64,000 nt of DNA from JAGXRK01 sp963804005 (GTDB lineage Bacteria > Bacteroidota > Ignavibacteria > Ignavibacteriales > Ignavibacteriaceae), in the NCBI GenBank assembly GCA_963804005.1, contig CAWDOP010000017.1, positions 88,901 through 152,900 of the forward strand, given 5' to 3'. Position 1 is the first letter of the stretch; the number at the start of each line of letters is the position of its first letter. A program made the position numbers and the translations under genes. The notes under the pieces are model-generated. The model had not been told where the DNA came from, ran no database searches, and saw only the letters and a program-made list of their open reading frames with translations. This document shows positions 1-9,550 of this stretch, one piece after another.

Positions 1-167
1 GTACTCAACCGACTTCATAATCCGGGTACTAAAAAGTCCGTTTCTCCAAACCTCAGCTAAAAACTCCCAGTCTCATTTGAACAAACCTAAATTGTTGGTA
101 AATTATTATAGAATGTTGTGGAACAGATTTAATTCTAACCGATAAAAATCATTAAAGGAAAATCACA

Positions 168-911
168 GTGAAAAATCATACTGAAAAATCAATACAAAAT
201 ACTATTGCAGTATTTATTGACTTTGAAAATATATATTACTCTTCTCTTAATAATTATGGCGAAGAACCCGATTTAATGATAATAAGAAGTTTATGTGAAA
301 AAAAAGGAGGGATAGCATCTATACAAGCATTTGGAGATTGGGTTCGCTTCAATGGGCAAATCAACAGTCTTCAGACCAGCGGTATCCAACCGGTTTTTAC
401 ACCATTATCCCGTGCAGAAAAGAGCAGTGCTGATACATTTATTTGTGTTCATGCAATGAAACTGTTTATGCAAAATCAGAATATCAACACATTGATACTG
501 GTTTCCGGAGATCGTGATTTTATACCACTACTGAATGAGTTAAGATCACTTGGGAAAAATACTTTTTTAATGGCAGTCCCCGGATCTATATCAAGGGATT
601 TGGTGAATGTTGCGGATGGAGTAATAGAATATCGACCAGCAAAAATTAAACAACAAGAATCGAAAACATTACAGGTTCCACAAAAGAAGGTGAGTGAACA
701 AATAGAGAACAGTATTATATCGTTTTTAAAGAAAGAGAATCGCAGAATAAATGTTGCAACTATCGGGATAATGATTAAGAAGGAACATCCGGCGTTTAAT
801 CATAAAGAGTTTGGTTATGATAAACTATCGCACTTTCTTGACGGTTTTTCGCAAATTAGAATAGAGTATGATGAAGATAAACTGGTTGCGTACGCCAGTT
901 TAATCAAATAA
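168..911 (+). CDS. NYN-domain (PIN-like) protein with C-terminal OST-HTH/LOTUS domain
   Basis: Predicted RNA-associated protein of 247 residues. The N-terminal NYN/LabA-type nuclease-like domain (about residues 12-150) has the acidic residues of the fold: D18 in VFIDFENI, the Asp of SSADTF near residue 89 and the Asp pair in SGDRDF near 115-117. The C-terminal 70 residues resemble an OST-HTH/LOTUS domain, with the typical GYDKLSHFL stretch near 215. LOTUS domains are known to bind RNA or partner proteins; the substrate here is unknown. The start is GTG, chosen because AAAGGAA lies about 7 bases upstream. It appears to be a single-gene unit. Family assignment is firm, function inferred. Confidence 0.85.
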   Translation: MKNHTEKSIQNTIAVFIDFENIYYSSLNNYGEEPDLMIIRSLCEKKGGIASIQAFGDWVRFNGQINSLQTSGIQPVFTPLSRAEKSSADTFICVHAMKLFMQNQNINTLILVSGDRDFIPLLNELRSLGKNTFLMAVPGSISRDLVNVADGVIEYRPAKIKQQESKTLQVPQKKVSEQIENSIISFLKKENRRINVATIGIMIKKEHPAFNHKEFGYDKLSHFLDGFSQIRIEYDEDKLVAYASLIK

Positions 912-984
912 ATTATTACCTGGTACATTGAACAAACCGAAAATGCTAGTAGATTTTAACTGACTAAAGCATGTGAGTTATGAA

Positions 985-1686
985 ATGAAAAAAATTAATT
1001 TATCACTTCTATTTATTTTAATGATAGGGATATTCATCACCACTAATTTTTTCTGTCGGGACAAAAAAGAAATGCAAAATCCGGAATCAGACATTATTCA
1101 ATTGCCTGAACCAAATTATAAGAGTAACACTTCTGTTGAAGAAGCATTGCTGCAAAGACGATCTGTACGAGATTTTAGCTGTGAGCCGTTATTCTTATCA
1201 GAAGTTTCTCAAATTCTCTGGGCTGCTCAAGGAATAACAGATAAAACGTACGGACTTCGAACTGCTCCTTCTGCTGGTGCTTTATATCCTCTGGAAGTTT
1301 ATTTAGTTGCTGCGAATGTAGAAAACTTAGTTGCCGGTATTTATAAATATAATCCTCAAAATCATACCATAAAGAAAATTACAGAAGGGGATAAGCGTGT
1401 AGAAATTTCAAATGCAGCTCTCAAACAGCGTTCAATTGTGGAAGCATCGGCTGTGATTGTAATTGCTGCGGTGTACGAAAGAACTTCTGTTAAATACGGT
1501 AAGAGAACTGAAAGATATGTAAATATGGAGGTCGGACACGTTGGACAAAATATTTTTCTACAGTCGGTCTCATTAGGATTAAGCACAGTAATGGTAGGCG
1601 CATTTGAAGATGAGGCACTTAAGAAAGCAGTGAATCTCCCGGGAAATGAATTTCCCCTAGCAATATATCCATTAGGGAAAATATAG
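985..1686 (+). CDS. SagB-type nitroreductase-family lipoprotein
   Basis: FMN-dependent nitroreductase-fold protein of the SagB-like group. The body starts with the flavin-binding RRSVRDF motif, followed by TAPSAGALYPLEVY and, near the C terminus, GLSTVMVGAF, all characteristic of SagB-type oxidoreductases. The N terminus is a hydrophobic signal ending in NFFC, so it is probably a lipoprotein, which is common for Bacteroidota members of this group. A GTG at 973 would add four residues; the ATG at 985 gives the cleaner signal peptide and has GTGAG 8-12 bases upstream. The substrate cannot be told. No azole-forming or peptide-modification genes lie nearby, so a role in natural-product maturation is not supported. 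Confidence 0.8.
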   Translation: MKKINLSLLFILMIGIFITTNFFCRDKKEMQNPESDIIQLPEPNYKSNTSVEEALLQRRSVRDFSCEPLFLSEVSQILWAAQGITDKTYGLRTAPSAGALYPLEVYLVAANVENLVAGIYKYNPQNHTIKKITEGDKRVEISNAALKQRSIVEASAVIVIAAVYERTSVKYGKRTERYVNMEVGHVGQNIFLQSVSLGLSTVMVGAFEDEALKKAVNLPGNEFPLAIYPLGKI

Positions 1687-1807
1687 GACAGTGTAACATC
1701 ATTCAATTCTGAAAAATTGAGAGCGAGTATGATGAGACTGTGTTTGTTTAAAGCTAAAAATAAAAATTTTTGTAGATAAAATAATCCTAGTCTAACTTAA
1801 AAATGTT

Positions 1808-2158
1808 CTATGAAGAAAAAGATTCTACTGCTTGCTCTTCCGTAGAATAAATATTGAACACCCTGTATAACCCCATTGTATTCATTATTTCAAAAGCTTC
1901 CGAACTTGGTACGATTAATTTCAACTCACCGCCTTTTTCGGTAATTCTTTTTAAAATCATTGCAAGCGCACCAAGAAATGTAGAATCAATAAATTCGCAT
2001 TTGCTGAGATCAACTATTATTTTATATTGTTTCATTGCAATTGATTCATAAACCCGATCGCGGAAAACAGTGGCTTCTTTTATTGTTGCGCGACAGAAGT
2101 TCACTTGTTCTATTAAAACATCGTCTACAAATTTTCTGGAAAAATCTTCTTCAATCAT
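1808..2158 (-). CDS. STAS-domain protein (anti-sigma factor antagonist-like)
   Basis: Single STAS domain of 116 residues, related to SpoIIAA/RsbV antagonists. The segment IIVDLSKCEFIDSTFLGAL contains the usual phosphorylatable serine, here S59. Family members bind an anti-sigma kinase when dephosphorylated. No partner kinase or phosphatase gene is adjacent, so the partner-switching circuit would have to be encoded elsewhere. The N terminus (about 10-40) is more divergent than in RsbV, so a role in another two-component-like system is possible. It reads leftward, convergent with the nitroreductase gene. Confidence 0.8.
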   Translation of the reverse strand: MIEEDFSRKFVDDVLIEQVNFCRATIKEATVFRDRVYESIAMKQYKIIVDLSKCEFIDSTFLGALAMILKRITEKGGELKLIVPSSEAFEIMNTMGLYRVFNIYSTEEQAVESFSS

Positions 2159-2237
2159 ATTGAACCTTTAATGGTTGATGGCAATTTAGAATTTATCACC
2201 TTTTTTCTCAAGTAAATATAAAAAATATTTGTTTAAC

Positions 2238-2543
2238 TTATCTATTGACAACTTTAATATTATCAATTGGACTAATTATTTTTCTTGTAATGAAAAGCGC
2301 AGTAAAGTAATAAACGAATAAATAATAAATATCATTTCCAAATACAATAAATCCAATCTGCTTTCCACTTAGCAAAGACATTAATGCAAAGCTGAGGTTT
2401 AGTGTTCTAAAAATGCTGTAATATAGTGCACGGTCATTCTCGTTTTAAATTTCTATTAGAGCACCTTCCATTTTTATGATGATATCCAGGCAATATTCTT
2501 TCTCATCAAAATTTGGGATGGAATAAACAAGAGAAGAATATTT
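2238..2543 (-). pseudogene. Decayed remnant of a small membrane-protein gene
   Basis: Read leftward from about 2543 to a TAA at 2238-2240, one frame gives about 100 codons interrupted by a single internal TAA at 2445-2447. The part after the stop is strongly protein-like: a basic/polar start, then two hydrophobic segments around SFALMSLLSGKQIGFIVFG and IYYLFVYYFTALFI, and a short polar tail. No ATG with a ribosome binding site precedes it. This accounts for most of the 524-bp gap between the STAS gene and pdxB. I cannot name the family; it resembles small two-to-four-helix membrane proteins. An alternative is a functional gene starting after the stop, but no suitable start is present. Confidence 0.5.
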
Positions 2544-2682
2544 TCATCAATTATTACACAAAATAATTATAGTTTCCTAATCTATCTTTGACTTCAACAT
2601 TCGAAGAGAAATAATAATTAATAAAAGCAGTTCATAATGAATCTAAATCATAATATTTTTATCTATGAAATACTGAAGAATA

Positions 2683-3828
2683 ATGTTTACTATGAGAAAT
2701 AAAATTAAAATATTAACTGATAAAAAAATTCCTTTTCTAAAAGGAGTCCTGGATAATATTGTAGATATCAGATATCTGTCTCCGGATGAAATCACTCCGG
2801 AAACCTTACTTGATGCAGATGCCTTGATAATAAGAACCAGAACTCAATGTAACGAATCACTTCTTAAAAATTCAAAGGTTAAATATGTTGCAACTGCAAC
2901 GATTGGTTACGATCACATCGATACAATTTATTGTGCTTCAAAAGGAATACAATGGATAAATGCTCCCGGATGTAATTCCTCGTCAGTTATGCAGTACGTT
3001 GCTTCGGCCTTGCTCACATTAAGGGCAAGTAAGAATTTAGATTTAAGTAAACTAACCTTAGGTATTGTTGGTGTTGGAAATGTTGGAAGCAAGGTTGAAA
3101 AGTTAGGTAAATTATTAGGAATGAATGTTGTGCTAAATGATCCGCCGAGGAAGAGAAAAGAGGGAAGTAGTAATTTTATTGACTTACAGGAACTCACAGA
3201 TACAAGTGATATAATTACATTTCACGTCCCACTAAATTTATCGGGAATTGACCGGACACATCATTTGGCAGATAAAGAATATTTTTCCAAGATGCATAAC
3301 AAAATAATTATTAACACATCACGTGGCGAAGTAATTGATTCAGATGCAATGATTCAAGCGATAGATAGAAAGAGTATTTCATCAGCAGTTTTAGATGTCT
3401 GGGAAAATGAACCAGATATAGACCAAGAATTGCTAAACATTATTGATGTAGCTACTCCGCATATCGCAGGTTATTCAGTAGAAGGAAAAGCAAATGGGAC
3501 AGCTGTTTGTATAAATGCCATATCTGAATTTTTCAATTTAGATTTTCAAAAAAACTGGTATCCTCAAGAAATTCCTTTGGCTCCTAATTCTTCAGTAATT
3601 GAAGTTGATTGTAATAATAAAACAACTCAAAAAATATTGTCAGAAATCATTCTGCATACATATTCAATTTTGGATGATGATAAGAGATTAAGATCATCCA
3701 TTGAAACGTTTGAGAAACAAAGAAATGAATATCCTATCAGGAGAGAATTTCCATTTTATGAGATTAAACTTATTAACGGCACTAAAGAGATTTCCGAATT
3801 GATAATGAAATTAGGGTTTCGGATATAG
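2683..3828 (+). CDS. pdxB: 4-phosphoerythronate dehydrogenase
   Basis: NAD-dependent 2-hydroxyacid dehydrogenase that oxidises 4-phosphoerythronate in the DXP-dependent pyridoxal phosphate pathway. The 381 residues show the Rossmann signature GIVGVGNVGSKV (about 125-136), the catalytic arginine region NTSRGEVID, and the His region TPHIAGYSVEGKA; the GYS-EGK form marks PdxB rather than SerA or lactate dehydrogenases. The extended C-terminal domain is also PdxB-like. Two starts are possible: ATG at 2683 (reported) and ATG at 2692, neither with a strong ribosome binding site. It is followed after 49 bases by glcD, a possible but unproven operon. Confidence 0.9.
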   Translation: MFTMRNKIKILTDKKIPFLKGVLDNIVDIRYLSPDEITPETLLDADALIIRTRTQCNESLLKNSKVKYVATATIGYDHIDTIYCASKGIQWINAPGCNSSSVMQYVASALLTLRASKNLDLSKLTLGIVGVGNVGSKVEKLGKLLGMNVVLNDPPRKRKEGSSNFIDLQELTDTSDIITFHVPLNLSGIDRTHHLADKEYFSKMHNKIIINTSRGEVIDSDAMIQAIDRKSISSAVLDVWENEPDIDQELLNIIDVATPHIAGYSVEGKANGTAVCINAISEFFNLDFQKNWYPQEIPLAPNSSVIEVDCNNKTTQKILSEIILHTYSILDDDKRLRSSIETFEKQRNEYPIRREFPFYEIKLINGTKEISELIMKLGFRI

Positions 3829-3877
3829 TAACGAAAGAAAAATATTTTAAGTTTTCATATATCTTTTGGATTAAATA

Positions 3878-5311
3878 ATGACAAATGAGACTAAGAAAAG
3901 AATTTTTGAAATTATTGGGAAAGAAAACTATTTTGATGCATACGAAGACCGGCTCGTTTATTCGTACGACGGAGCCCCTACTCTTCATCAAATGCCTGAA
4001 GCAGTTGTCTTTCCTGAAAATGAAGAACAAATTTCATTAATAGTGAAACTTGCAAATGAAGAAAAATTCAATATCGTTCCCCGCGGTTCGGGAACTGGAT
4101 TGAGCGGTGGTTCTGTCCCTGTGGAGAATAGTGTTGTTATAGTGATGACTAAATGGAATAAAATTCTTGAAATCGATGAGAAAAATCTTACTGCGTGGGT
4201 TCAACCGGGAGTTGTAACAGGAATTTTACAGAAAGAAGTGGAAAAGATCGGATTGTTTTATCCGCCTGATCCTGCAAGTTTAAATGTGTGCACAATAGGT
4301 GGGAATGTTGCGAACAATGCAGGTGGTTTACGCGGATTGAAGTACGGTGTTACAAAAAATTATGTGCTCGGTTTGGAAATGATTTTACCTAACGGTGATC
4401 TTCTTAGAACCGGAGGTAAAAATATGAAAGATGTTGCCGGATATAATCTGCGTGATTTTATTGTTGGAAGCGAAGGAACATTAGGAATTATCACAAAAGT
4501 TTTGCTGAAGTTAATTCCTAAACCCACTCAGTCAATCACTCTTCTCGCTTATTTTGATAAACTTACAGACAGCGCTCAGGCGGTATCAGATGTTGTTGCT
4601 GCATACATTACACCCTGTATGATGGAATTTCTTGATAACACCACCATCAATTGTGTTGAAGATTATGCTAAAATTGGATTGCCAAGAAACAGTGAGGCAA
4701 TTCTTCTACTTGAAGTTGATGGAAGAGGAAGTGCTGTTCAGGAAGATGCAGAAACGATTAAAAATATTCTGAACAAAAACAGAGCTTCATTAATTAGAAT
4801 TGCGAAGAATGAAGTTGAATCGAATCAACTTAAGACTGCAAGAAGAACAGCTTTCAGTGCACTTGCAAGACGTAGTCCTACAACAATTCTTGAAGATGTA
4901 ACCGTTCCAATAAGTGAGTTACCAGTAATGATTGAAAAAGTTACTCAAGCAGCAAAAATGTTTGATGTTATGATTGGAAATTTCGGTCACGCAGGTGACG
5001 GCAATCTTCATCCAACATGTTTAACAGATGAAAGAGATAAAAATGAATTAGAAAAAGCTCACCGTGCATTTGATTTTATTTTTAATGAAGCAATTAAACT
5101 TGGCGGTACAATTACGGGCGAACATGGGACCGGCTTATCAAAGAAACATTTTCTTGAACAGCTTGCCGGTTTACCTGGTGTTGAAATGATGAAAAAAATT
5201 AAATCAGCTATTGATGAAAACAACATTTTAAACCCGGGAAAAATATTTAGTATTTCTCCAAAGTGTGAAGGAAGTTTGCCAATCCGAAGAGAGCAAATCA
5301 AAGATTTTTAA
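3878..5311 (+). CDS. glcD: FAD-linked oxidase, glycolate/D-lactate dehydrogenase subunit GlcD-like
   Basis: Flavoprotein subunit of a 2-hydroxyacid (glycolate or D-lactate) dehydrogenase, 477 residues. The FAD_binding_4 motif PRGSGTGLSGGSVP is near residues 68-81. The C-terminal FAD-oxidase domain has NFGHAGDGNLHPT and GTITGEHGTGLSKK, the His-containing substrate/flavin motifs of the GlcD/DLD family. Its stop codon overlaps the start of the next gene by one base (TAATG), so the two are translationally coupled and presumably form one membrane-associated complex passing electrons to quinone. Whether glycolate, lactate or another 2-hydroxyacid is the substrate cannot be decided from sequence. 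Confidence 0.9.
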   Translation: MTNETKKRIFEIIGKENYFDAYEDRLVYSYDGAPTLHQMPEAVVFPENEEQISLIVKLANEEKFNIVPRGSGTGLSGGSVPVENSVVIVMTKWNKILEIDEKNLTAWVQPGVVTGILQKEVEKIGLFYPPDPASLNVCTIGGNVANNAGGLRGLKYGVTKNYVLGLEMILPNGDLLRTGGKNMKDVAGYNLRDFIVGSEGTLGIITKVLLKLIPKPTQSITLLAYFDKLTDSAQAVSDVVAAYITPCMMEFLDNTTINCVEDYAKIGLPRNSEAILLLEVDGRGSAVQEDAETIKNILNKNRASLIRIAKNEVESNQLKTARRTAFSALARRSPTTILEDVTVPISELPVMIEKVTQAAKMFDVMIGNFGHAGDGNLHPTCLTDERDKNELEKAHRAFDFIFNEAIKLGGTITGEHGTGLSKKHFLEQLAGLPGVEMMKKIKSAIDENNILNPGKIFSISPKCEGSLPIRREQIKDF

Positions 5312-6633
5312 TGAAACAAACTACTCCAAATCAGGAATTACTTAAAATCCTTCCTCACGATGATATACTTCAACAGTGTATGCATTGCGGTTTGTGTCTT
5401 GCCACTTGTCCAACTTATGATATAACCAAAATGGAACGATCTTCACCTCGCGGAAGAATCTTTATGATCAAATCCGTTGCAAGGGGAGAGATGGAGCTAA
5501 GTCAAAAATTTGCCGAAGAAATGAATTATTGTTTAGCCTGTCAGGCTTGTGAGACGGCTTGTCCTGCAGGAGTTAAATACGGTAGAATGGTTGAAACAGC
5601 ACGGGTTGTAATCGATGAAGCCGGATTTGGTTCAAAGCTTGAAATTAAGGTTAAAAGATTTGCATTGAGAAAAATTGTTGCTTCAAGAAATGCACTTAAA
5701 GTTGTTTCAAGATTATTGTGGATTTATCAAAAAATTGGATTACAAAAGCTTATTTGCTCAACAGGAATTCTTAAAATCTTTTCTAAAAAACTAGCTGAAA
5801 TAGAAAAACTCTCTCCAGTGATTGCCAATAAATTTTCGGATTCACAAATTAAAGAAAAGGAACTGCCGAATGGAGAGATAAAATATAAAACAGCTTTCCA
5901 CTTTGGCTGTTTGATGAACACAATTTTTGCCGATATAAATATTGATACGATTGATGTTCTTAGAGAATGTGGTTGTGAGATTATTACACCAAAAGATCAG
6001 GTTTGCTGCGGATCGTTGATGGGACATAACGGTGATATGGAATTTGCACTTAAACTCGCAAGAAAAAACATTGATGCATTTGAAAAACACGATTACGATT
6101 ATCTGATTTCAAACTCTGCCGGTTGCGGCGCGTTTATGAAAGATTATGCTCATTTACTTGAAGATGATCCTGAATATGCTGAAAAAGCAAAAAAGTTTTC
6201 ATCTAAAGTAAAAGATATAATGGAATTTTTTGCTGAACAAAAACCACTTCCAAATCTTGATCTTGAACCTGAACTTAAACAAGTGACTTATCATGATGCT
6301 TGCCATTTAGCCCACGCACAAAAAGTCTTAACTCAACCACGCGAAGTTATTCAATCAATTGCTGGTATTAAATATGTCGAACTTGAAGAAGCATCGTGGT
6401 GCTGCGGCAGTGCAGGTATTTATAATTTTGTAAGATATGATGATGCCTTAGTTCAGCTAGAAAGAAAGATGAAAAATATTAAAAACACGAATGCTAAAAT
6501 TGTTTTAACCGGAAATCCCGGTTGTATGGGACAAATCAAATACGGTACGCAAAAGTTTAATGTTGATGTTGAGGTTCTTCATCCGGTTACTTTGATAAAA
6601 AGATTGATGAAAGTGGGTAGGCAGTATAACTAA
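5311..6633 (+). CDS. glcF: Iron-sulfur subunit of glycolate/lactate oxidase, GlcF-like
   Basis: Electron-transfer partner of the upstream flavoprotein, 440 residues. Two 4Fe-4S clusters are predicted from C23, C26, C29, C33 and C74, C77, C80, C84. Two CCG domains follow, with the paired motifs HFGCLMN/CCGSLMGH and CHLAHAQ/CCGSAGIYNF, as in GlcF, LutA and heterodisulfide reductase subunit B. The one-base overlap with glcD and the matching family make a two-subunit enzyme the obvious reading. No third subunit (GlcE) is present; GlcD/GlcF-only arrangements are common outside Proteobacteria. Confidence 0.9.
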   Translation: MKQTTPNQELLKILPHDDILQQCMHCGLCLATCPTYDITKMERSSPRGRIFMIKSVARGEMELSQKFAEEMNYCLACQACETACPAGVKYGRMVETARVVIDEAGFGSKLEIKVKRFALRKIVASRNALKVVSRLLWIYQKIGLQKLICSTGILKIFSKKLAEIEKLSPVIANKFSDSQIKEKELPNGEIKYKTAFHFGCLMNTIFADINIDTIDVLRECGCEIITPKDQVCCGSLMGHNGDMEFALKLARKNIDAFEKHDYDYLISNSAGCGAFMKDYAHLLEDDPEYAEKAKKFSSKVKDIMEFFAEQKPLPNLDLEPELKQVTYHDACHLAHAQKVLTQPREVIQSIAGIKYVELEEASWCCGSAGIYNFVRYDDALVQLERKMKNIKNTNAKIVLTGNPGCMGQIKYGTQKFNVDVEVLHPVTLIKRLMKVGRQYN

Positions 6634-6734
6634 GAAAAAGATAGTATCTGTCTTAGGAATTTAAGCAAGTAACGAAAATGCACATCTATATATCTCACTT
6701 CTGAATTTCTTAACTGCAGCAAGTTTGTGGGATT

Positions 6735-9179
6735 CTAAAATTTCGCTTTATCACTAGCATCTCTTCCATCGTCAATGTTTCTGTCTCTTCTTTCTTTGTA
6801 ATCATTAATCCTGTATGATATTCCAATTGATATGCTGCGGCTTCGATATTGCGTAAATGAATTTTTGGAATAAAATTCAGTTCCGTAAGTCTGAGATGAA
6901 AATTTTTGTGAATTTAAAACATCTGAGATAGATAGATTCACTTGTAATTTCTGATCCATAAATGCTTTACTAAAATATAATGAGAGGATGTGTCTTTCTC
7001 CAATAATACTTCTAGTGGATTCTATTTTAGGAAAATATCTAAATGATAGATTAGCATTAACATCAAACCAAAGTTTTAATCCTAAATTCGCAATTAACCA
7101 TTTACGATATTCGGAATAATTAAGGTCTTCATTTAAATATTGTCCAACCTGTTTACGGTAAGTATAACCAAATTGTACATAAAGCATACTTATAAAATCA
7201 GGAAGATGAACGGGCATGGTTGGAGTATTATAGTATGGAAGTGTCAATTCAATACCGTAAGTTTTGTTGTTACTAATATTAATCGGGCTGCTTATAGTTA
7301 TGCTGTCTTCTATAACTGAAGTAACATAATTAAATAATCCTGTAGAATATACGTAGTAAACATTAATAAATTGCGATAAACTTAGTGCATATGAGCTTAG
7401 AAAGAAAGGTTGTAATTCCGGATTCCCTAAACTAAAACTATTTGGTCCATTATATTGCTTGAACGGATTTACAAAATATAACTGCGGGTATCGTACACGC
7501 CTGAATGCATTAAATGTAACCTGAAACATATCATTGAACTTATAAGCAATATTCAAGTTTGGAAAAAGATTAAAAAAGTTTTTAGAAAAATTTTCATTTG
7601 ATGTAATTTGTTCTCCTCTTGTGTGTAGGTTTTCTGTTCTGATCCCTGTTTTAATATCTACTTTACCAAATGTGTTTGCGTATGTAATGTATAAAGCATG
7701 AATATCTTCATTGTATTTAAAAAGATTACTGAGATTTATACTGTCTTCCCAGCTATTTGTAATGTATGAATAATCCAGAGCGTTGTAATCATTTTCTCGG
7801 TTCCTATAAGTAAAATTATAACCTGTTTCAAACTTTCCAATCTCAGACGGATATACATATTCAATTTTTGAAATTAGAGTATTTGCTCTTTCATCTGTTT
7901 CATTATTATGTTTTTGAGGCAATCCATCACTATTGCTATAAATTACATTTCTTTCTGAATTTGATGGACTTATTATATTAGTATACAGCACATCCAATGT
8001 CAAATCGTTTCCTTCTTTATCAAATTTCTTTTTATAAAATCCATATAGTGAAAACTTATCATAATTAAATATTGAATTACTTTTATTGTTAAATGAATAC
8101 AAGAGAAAATCCAAATTGTTAGTAACATAATTATCGCTTATTTCATCAGCATCGTATTTAAACTTATTATAATTTCCATAAAAAGTTAAAAGATTATTCT
8201 CGTCCAGATTATAATCGAACCCTAACTTTAAATATGCATTGTAACCTTCATAATTAGCTTCACCGTCAGTTATTTGATGATATAAACTAGTACTGTTATA
8301 ATTTATTTGCTCATTATTACCAAAGCTTTTATAATTACCAAAGCCGCTAAATATTGAAGTGAAAATATTTAGTTTATCCTTTTTATAATTAAAATTTATT
8401 CCTCCGTAATTTCTATTATTAGTGGAAGTATTTAAGCTTATAGAGCCGTTATAACTATCCAGTATGCTTTTTTTAGAAATTAAATTCAGAATGTAAGCGC
8501 CACCTTCAGCACTTTCTTTTGCAGAAGGTGAAAGAATTACTTCAACCTGGTCAAACATTGAAGCCGGCATTTGTGCCAGCATATTATCGGGCATATCAAA
8601 AGGATGACCATCCATTTGTATTTTTACGTCTTGTCCACGAACAGTAATTTTATTTGTTGCAGGATCAATCTGAACAGCGCCGGAATTTTTCAGCGCATCT
8701 GTTAGAGAACCCGTGCTGCCCGGAACTTGATCAATATTAACAACCTGTTTATCAATATGAAATTCAATCATGGGCGTAATAGATTTTATTACAACTTCAG
8801 GCAGCATAATTACAGTTGATCTTAATCTTATCAGTCCCATACTAGATGTAGTTGCTACTGAAACAGAATCAATTATTTTAGTTTGATATCCTACTCTGGT
8901 GAATTTTATCCGGACATTATTTTCATCAATATTCTCCGCCATATAATTACCTTCTGCATCAGATGAAGTTCCTACGATAATCCTATTATCAGTTCTTGAC
9001 ATAAAAAGAATATTCACATCAGCTAATCCCTCACCCGAAAGTGAATCAACAACGATACCTGTTAATTTTGAATTTTTTTGGAGGTCTTGAGCATTAATTA
9101 CATTGCAGATAAAAAACAATAATAGAATAAATATAGATCTCCAAATTGGAAAAAATAAGTCTTGAAATTTTTTTTTCAT
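6735..9179 (-). CDS. TonB-dependent receptor-like outer membrane beta-barrel protein
   Basis: Outer-membrane protein of 814 residues. A signal peptide ends near VINA (about residue 30). A carboxypeptidase-regulatory-like beta-sandwich (about 38-115) is followed by a plug domain (about 145-235, with TDALKNSGAVQ and VRGQDVKIQMDGHPF) and then a long barrel rich in alternating aromatic residues, matching the OMP_b-brl_3 type common in Bacteroidota. No SusD-like lipoprotein or other uptake partner is adjacent, so the ligand is unknown; peptides, metal complexes or glycans are all possible. The ATG at 9179 is the natural start. Confidence 0.85.
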   Translation of the reverse strand: MKKKFQDLFFPIWRSIFILLLFFICNVINAQDLQKNSKLTGIVVDSLSGEGLADVNILFMSRTDNRIIVGTSSDAEGNYMAENIDENNVRIKFTRVGYQTKIIDSVSVATTSSMGLIRLRSTVIMLPEVVIKSITPMIEFHIDKQVVNIDQVPGSTGSLTDALKNSGAVQIDPATNKITVRGQDVKIQMDGHPFDMPDNMLAQMPASMFDQVEVILSPSAKESAEGGAYILNLISKKSILDSYNGSISLNTSTNNRNYGGINFNYKKDKLNIFTSIFSGFGNYKSFGNNEQINYNSTSLYHQITDGEANYEGYNAYLKLGFDYNLDENNLLTFYGNYNKFKYDADEISDNYVTNNLDFLLYSFNNKSNSIFNYDKFSLYGFYKKKFDKEGNDLTLDVLYTNIISPSNSERNVIYSNSDGLPQKHNNETDERANTLISKIEYVYPSEIGKFETGYNFTYRNRENDYNALDYSYITNSWEDSINLSNLFKYNEDIHALYITYANTFGKVDIKTGIRTENLHTRGEQITSNENFSKNFFNLFPNLNIAYKFNDMFQVTFNAFRRVRYPQLYFVNPFKQYNGPNSFSLGNPELQPFFLSSYALSLSQFINVYYVYSTGLFNYVTSVIEDSITISSPINISNNKTYGIELTLPYYNTPTMPVHLPDFISMLYVQFGYTYRKQVGQYLNEDLNYSEYRKWLIANLGLKLWFDVNANLSFRYFPKIESTRSIIGERHILSLYFSKAFMDQKLQVNLSISDVLNSQKFSSQTYGTEFYSKNSFTQYRSRSISIGISYRINDYKERRDRNIDDGRDASDKAKF

Positions 9180-9550
9180 GATTCTGGTACCTTTTTACTC
9201 TTTCCGAATAAGTGTGAAAAATGTTTTTTATTATTAAAGATAATAATTTCTTCACGTCTTAAAGGTATCGCTGCGCCTAAATTGGGAAAAATAAGAGATG
9301 TAAATAAGAGAAAATTACTATAACAAGTTGTCCCAAAAGGTCCAGAGGTCAACAGTTTTAATTATTCTATTTTAAAATTGTGAATTATACGAAGTAATGT
9401 CAAGAAAAATAAATTGCATAATTAGCAAATTGATAATAAAAAGATTGCTATCAACAGAAAATTTATGTAGACATAAACCAAGTTAAATCCCAAGAAAGTG
9501 ATCATAGAAACATCTATTGCTTAAGTTTACTTAGAAACTGTTTATAAAAA
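9180..9550. other. 371-bp AT-rich intergenic region
   Basis: Noncoding spacer between lysA and the outer-membrane barrel gene, both reading leftward. I see no reading frame with a ribosome binding site, no convincing terminator hairpin and no repeat shared with the rest of the window. It presumably holds the promoter of neither gene's downstream neighbour except, toward its right end, that of the barrel gene's own upstream region being absent; function is unassigned. Confidence 0.4.
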
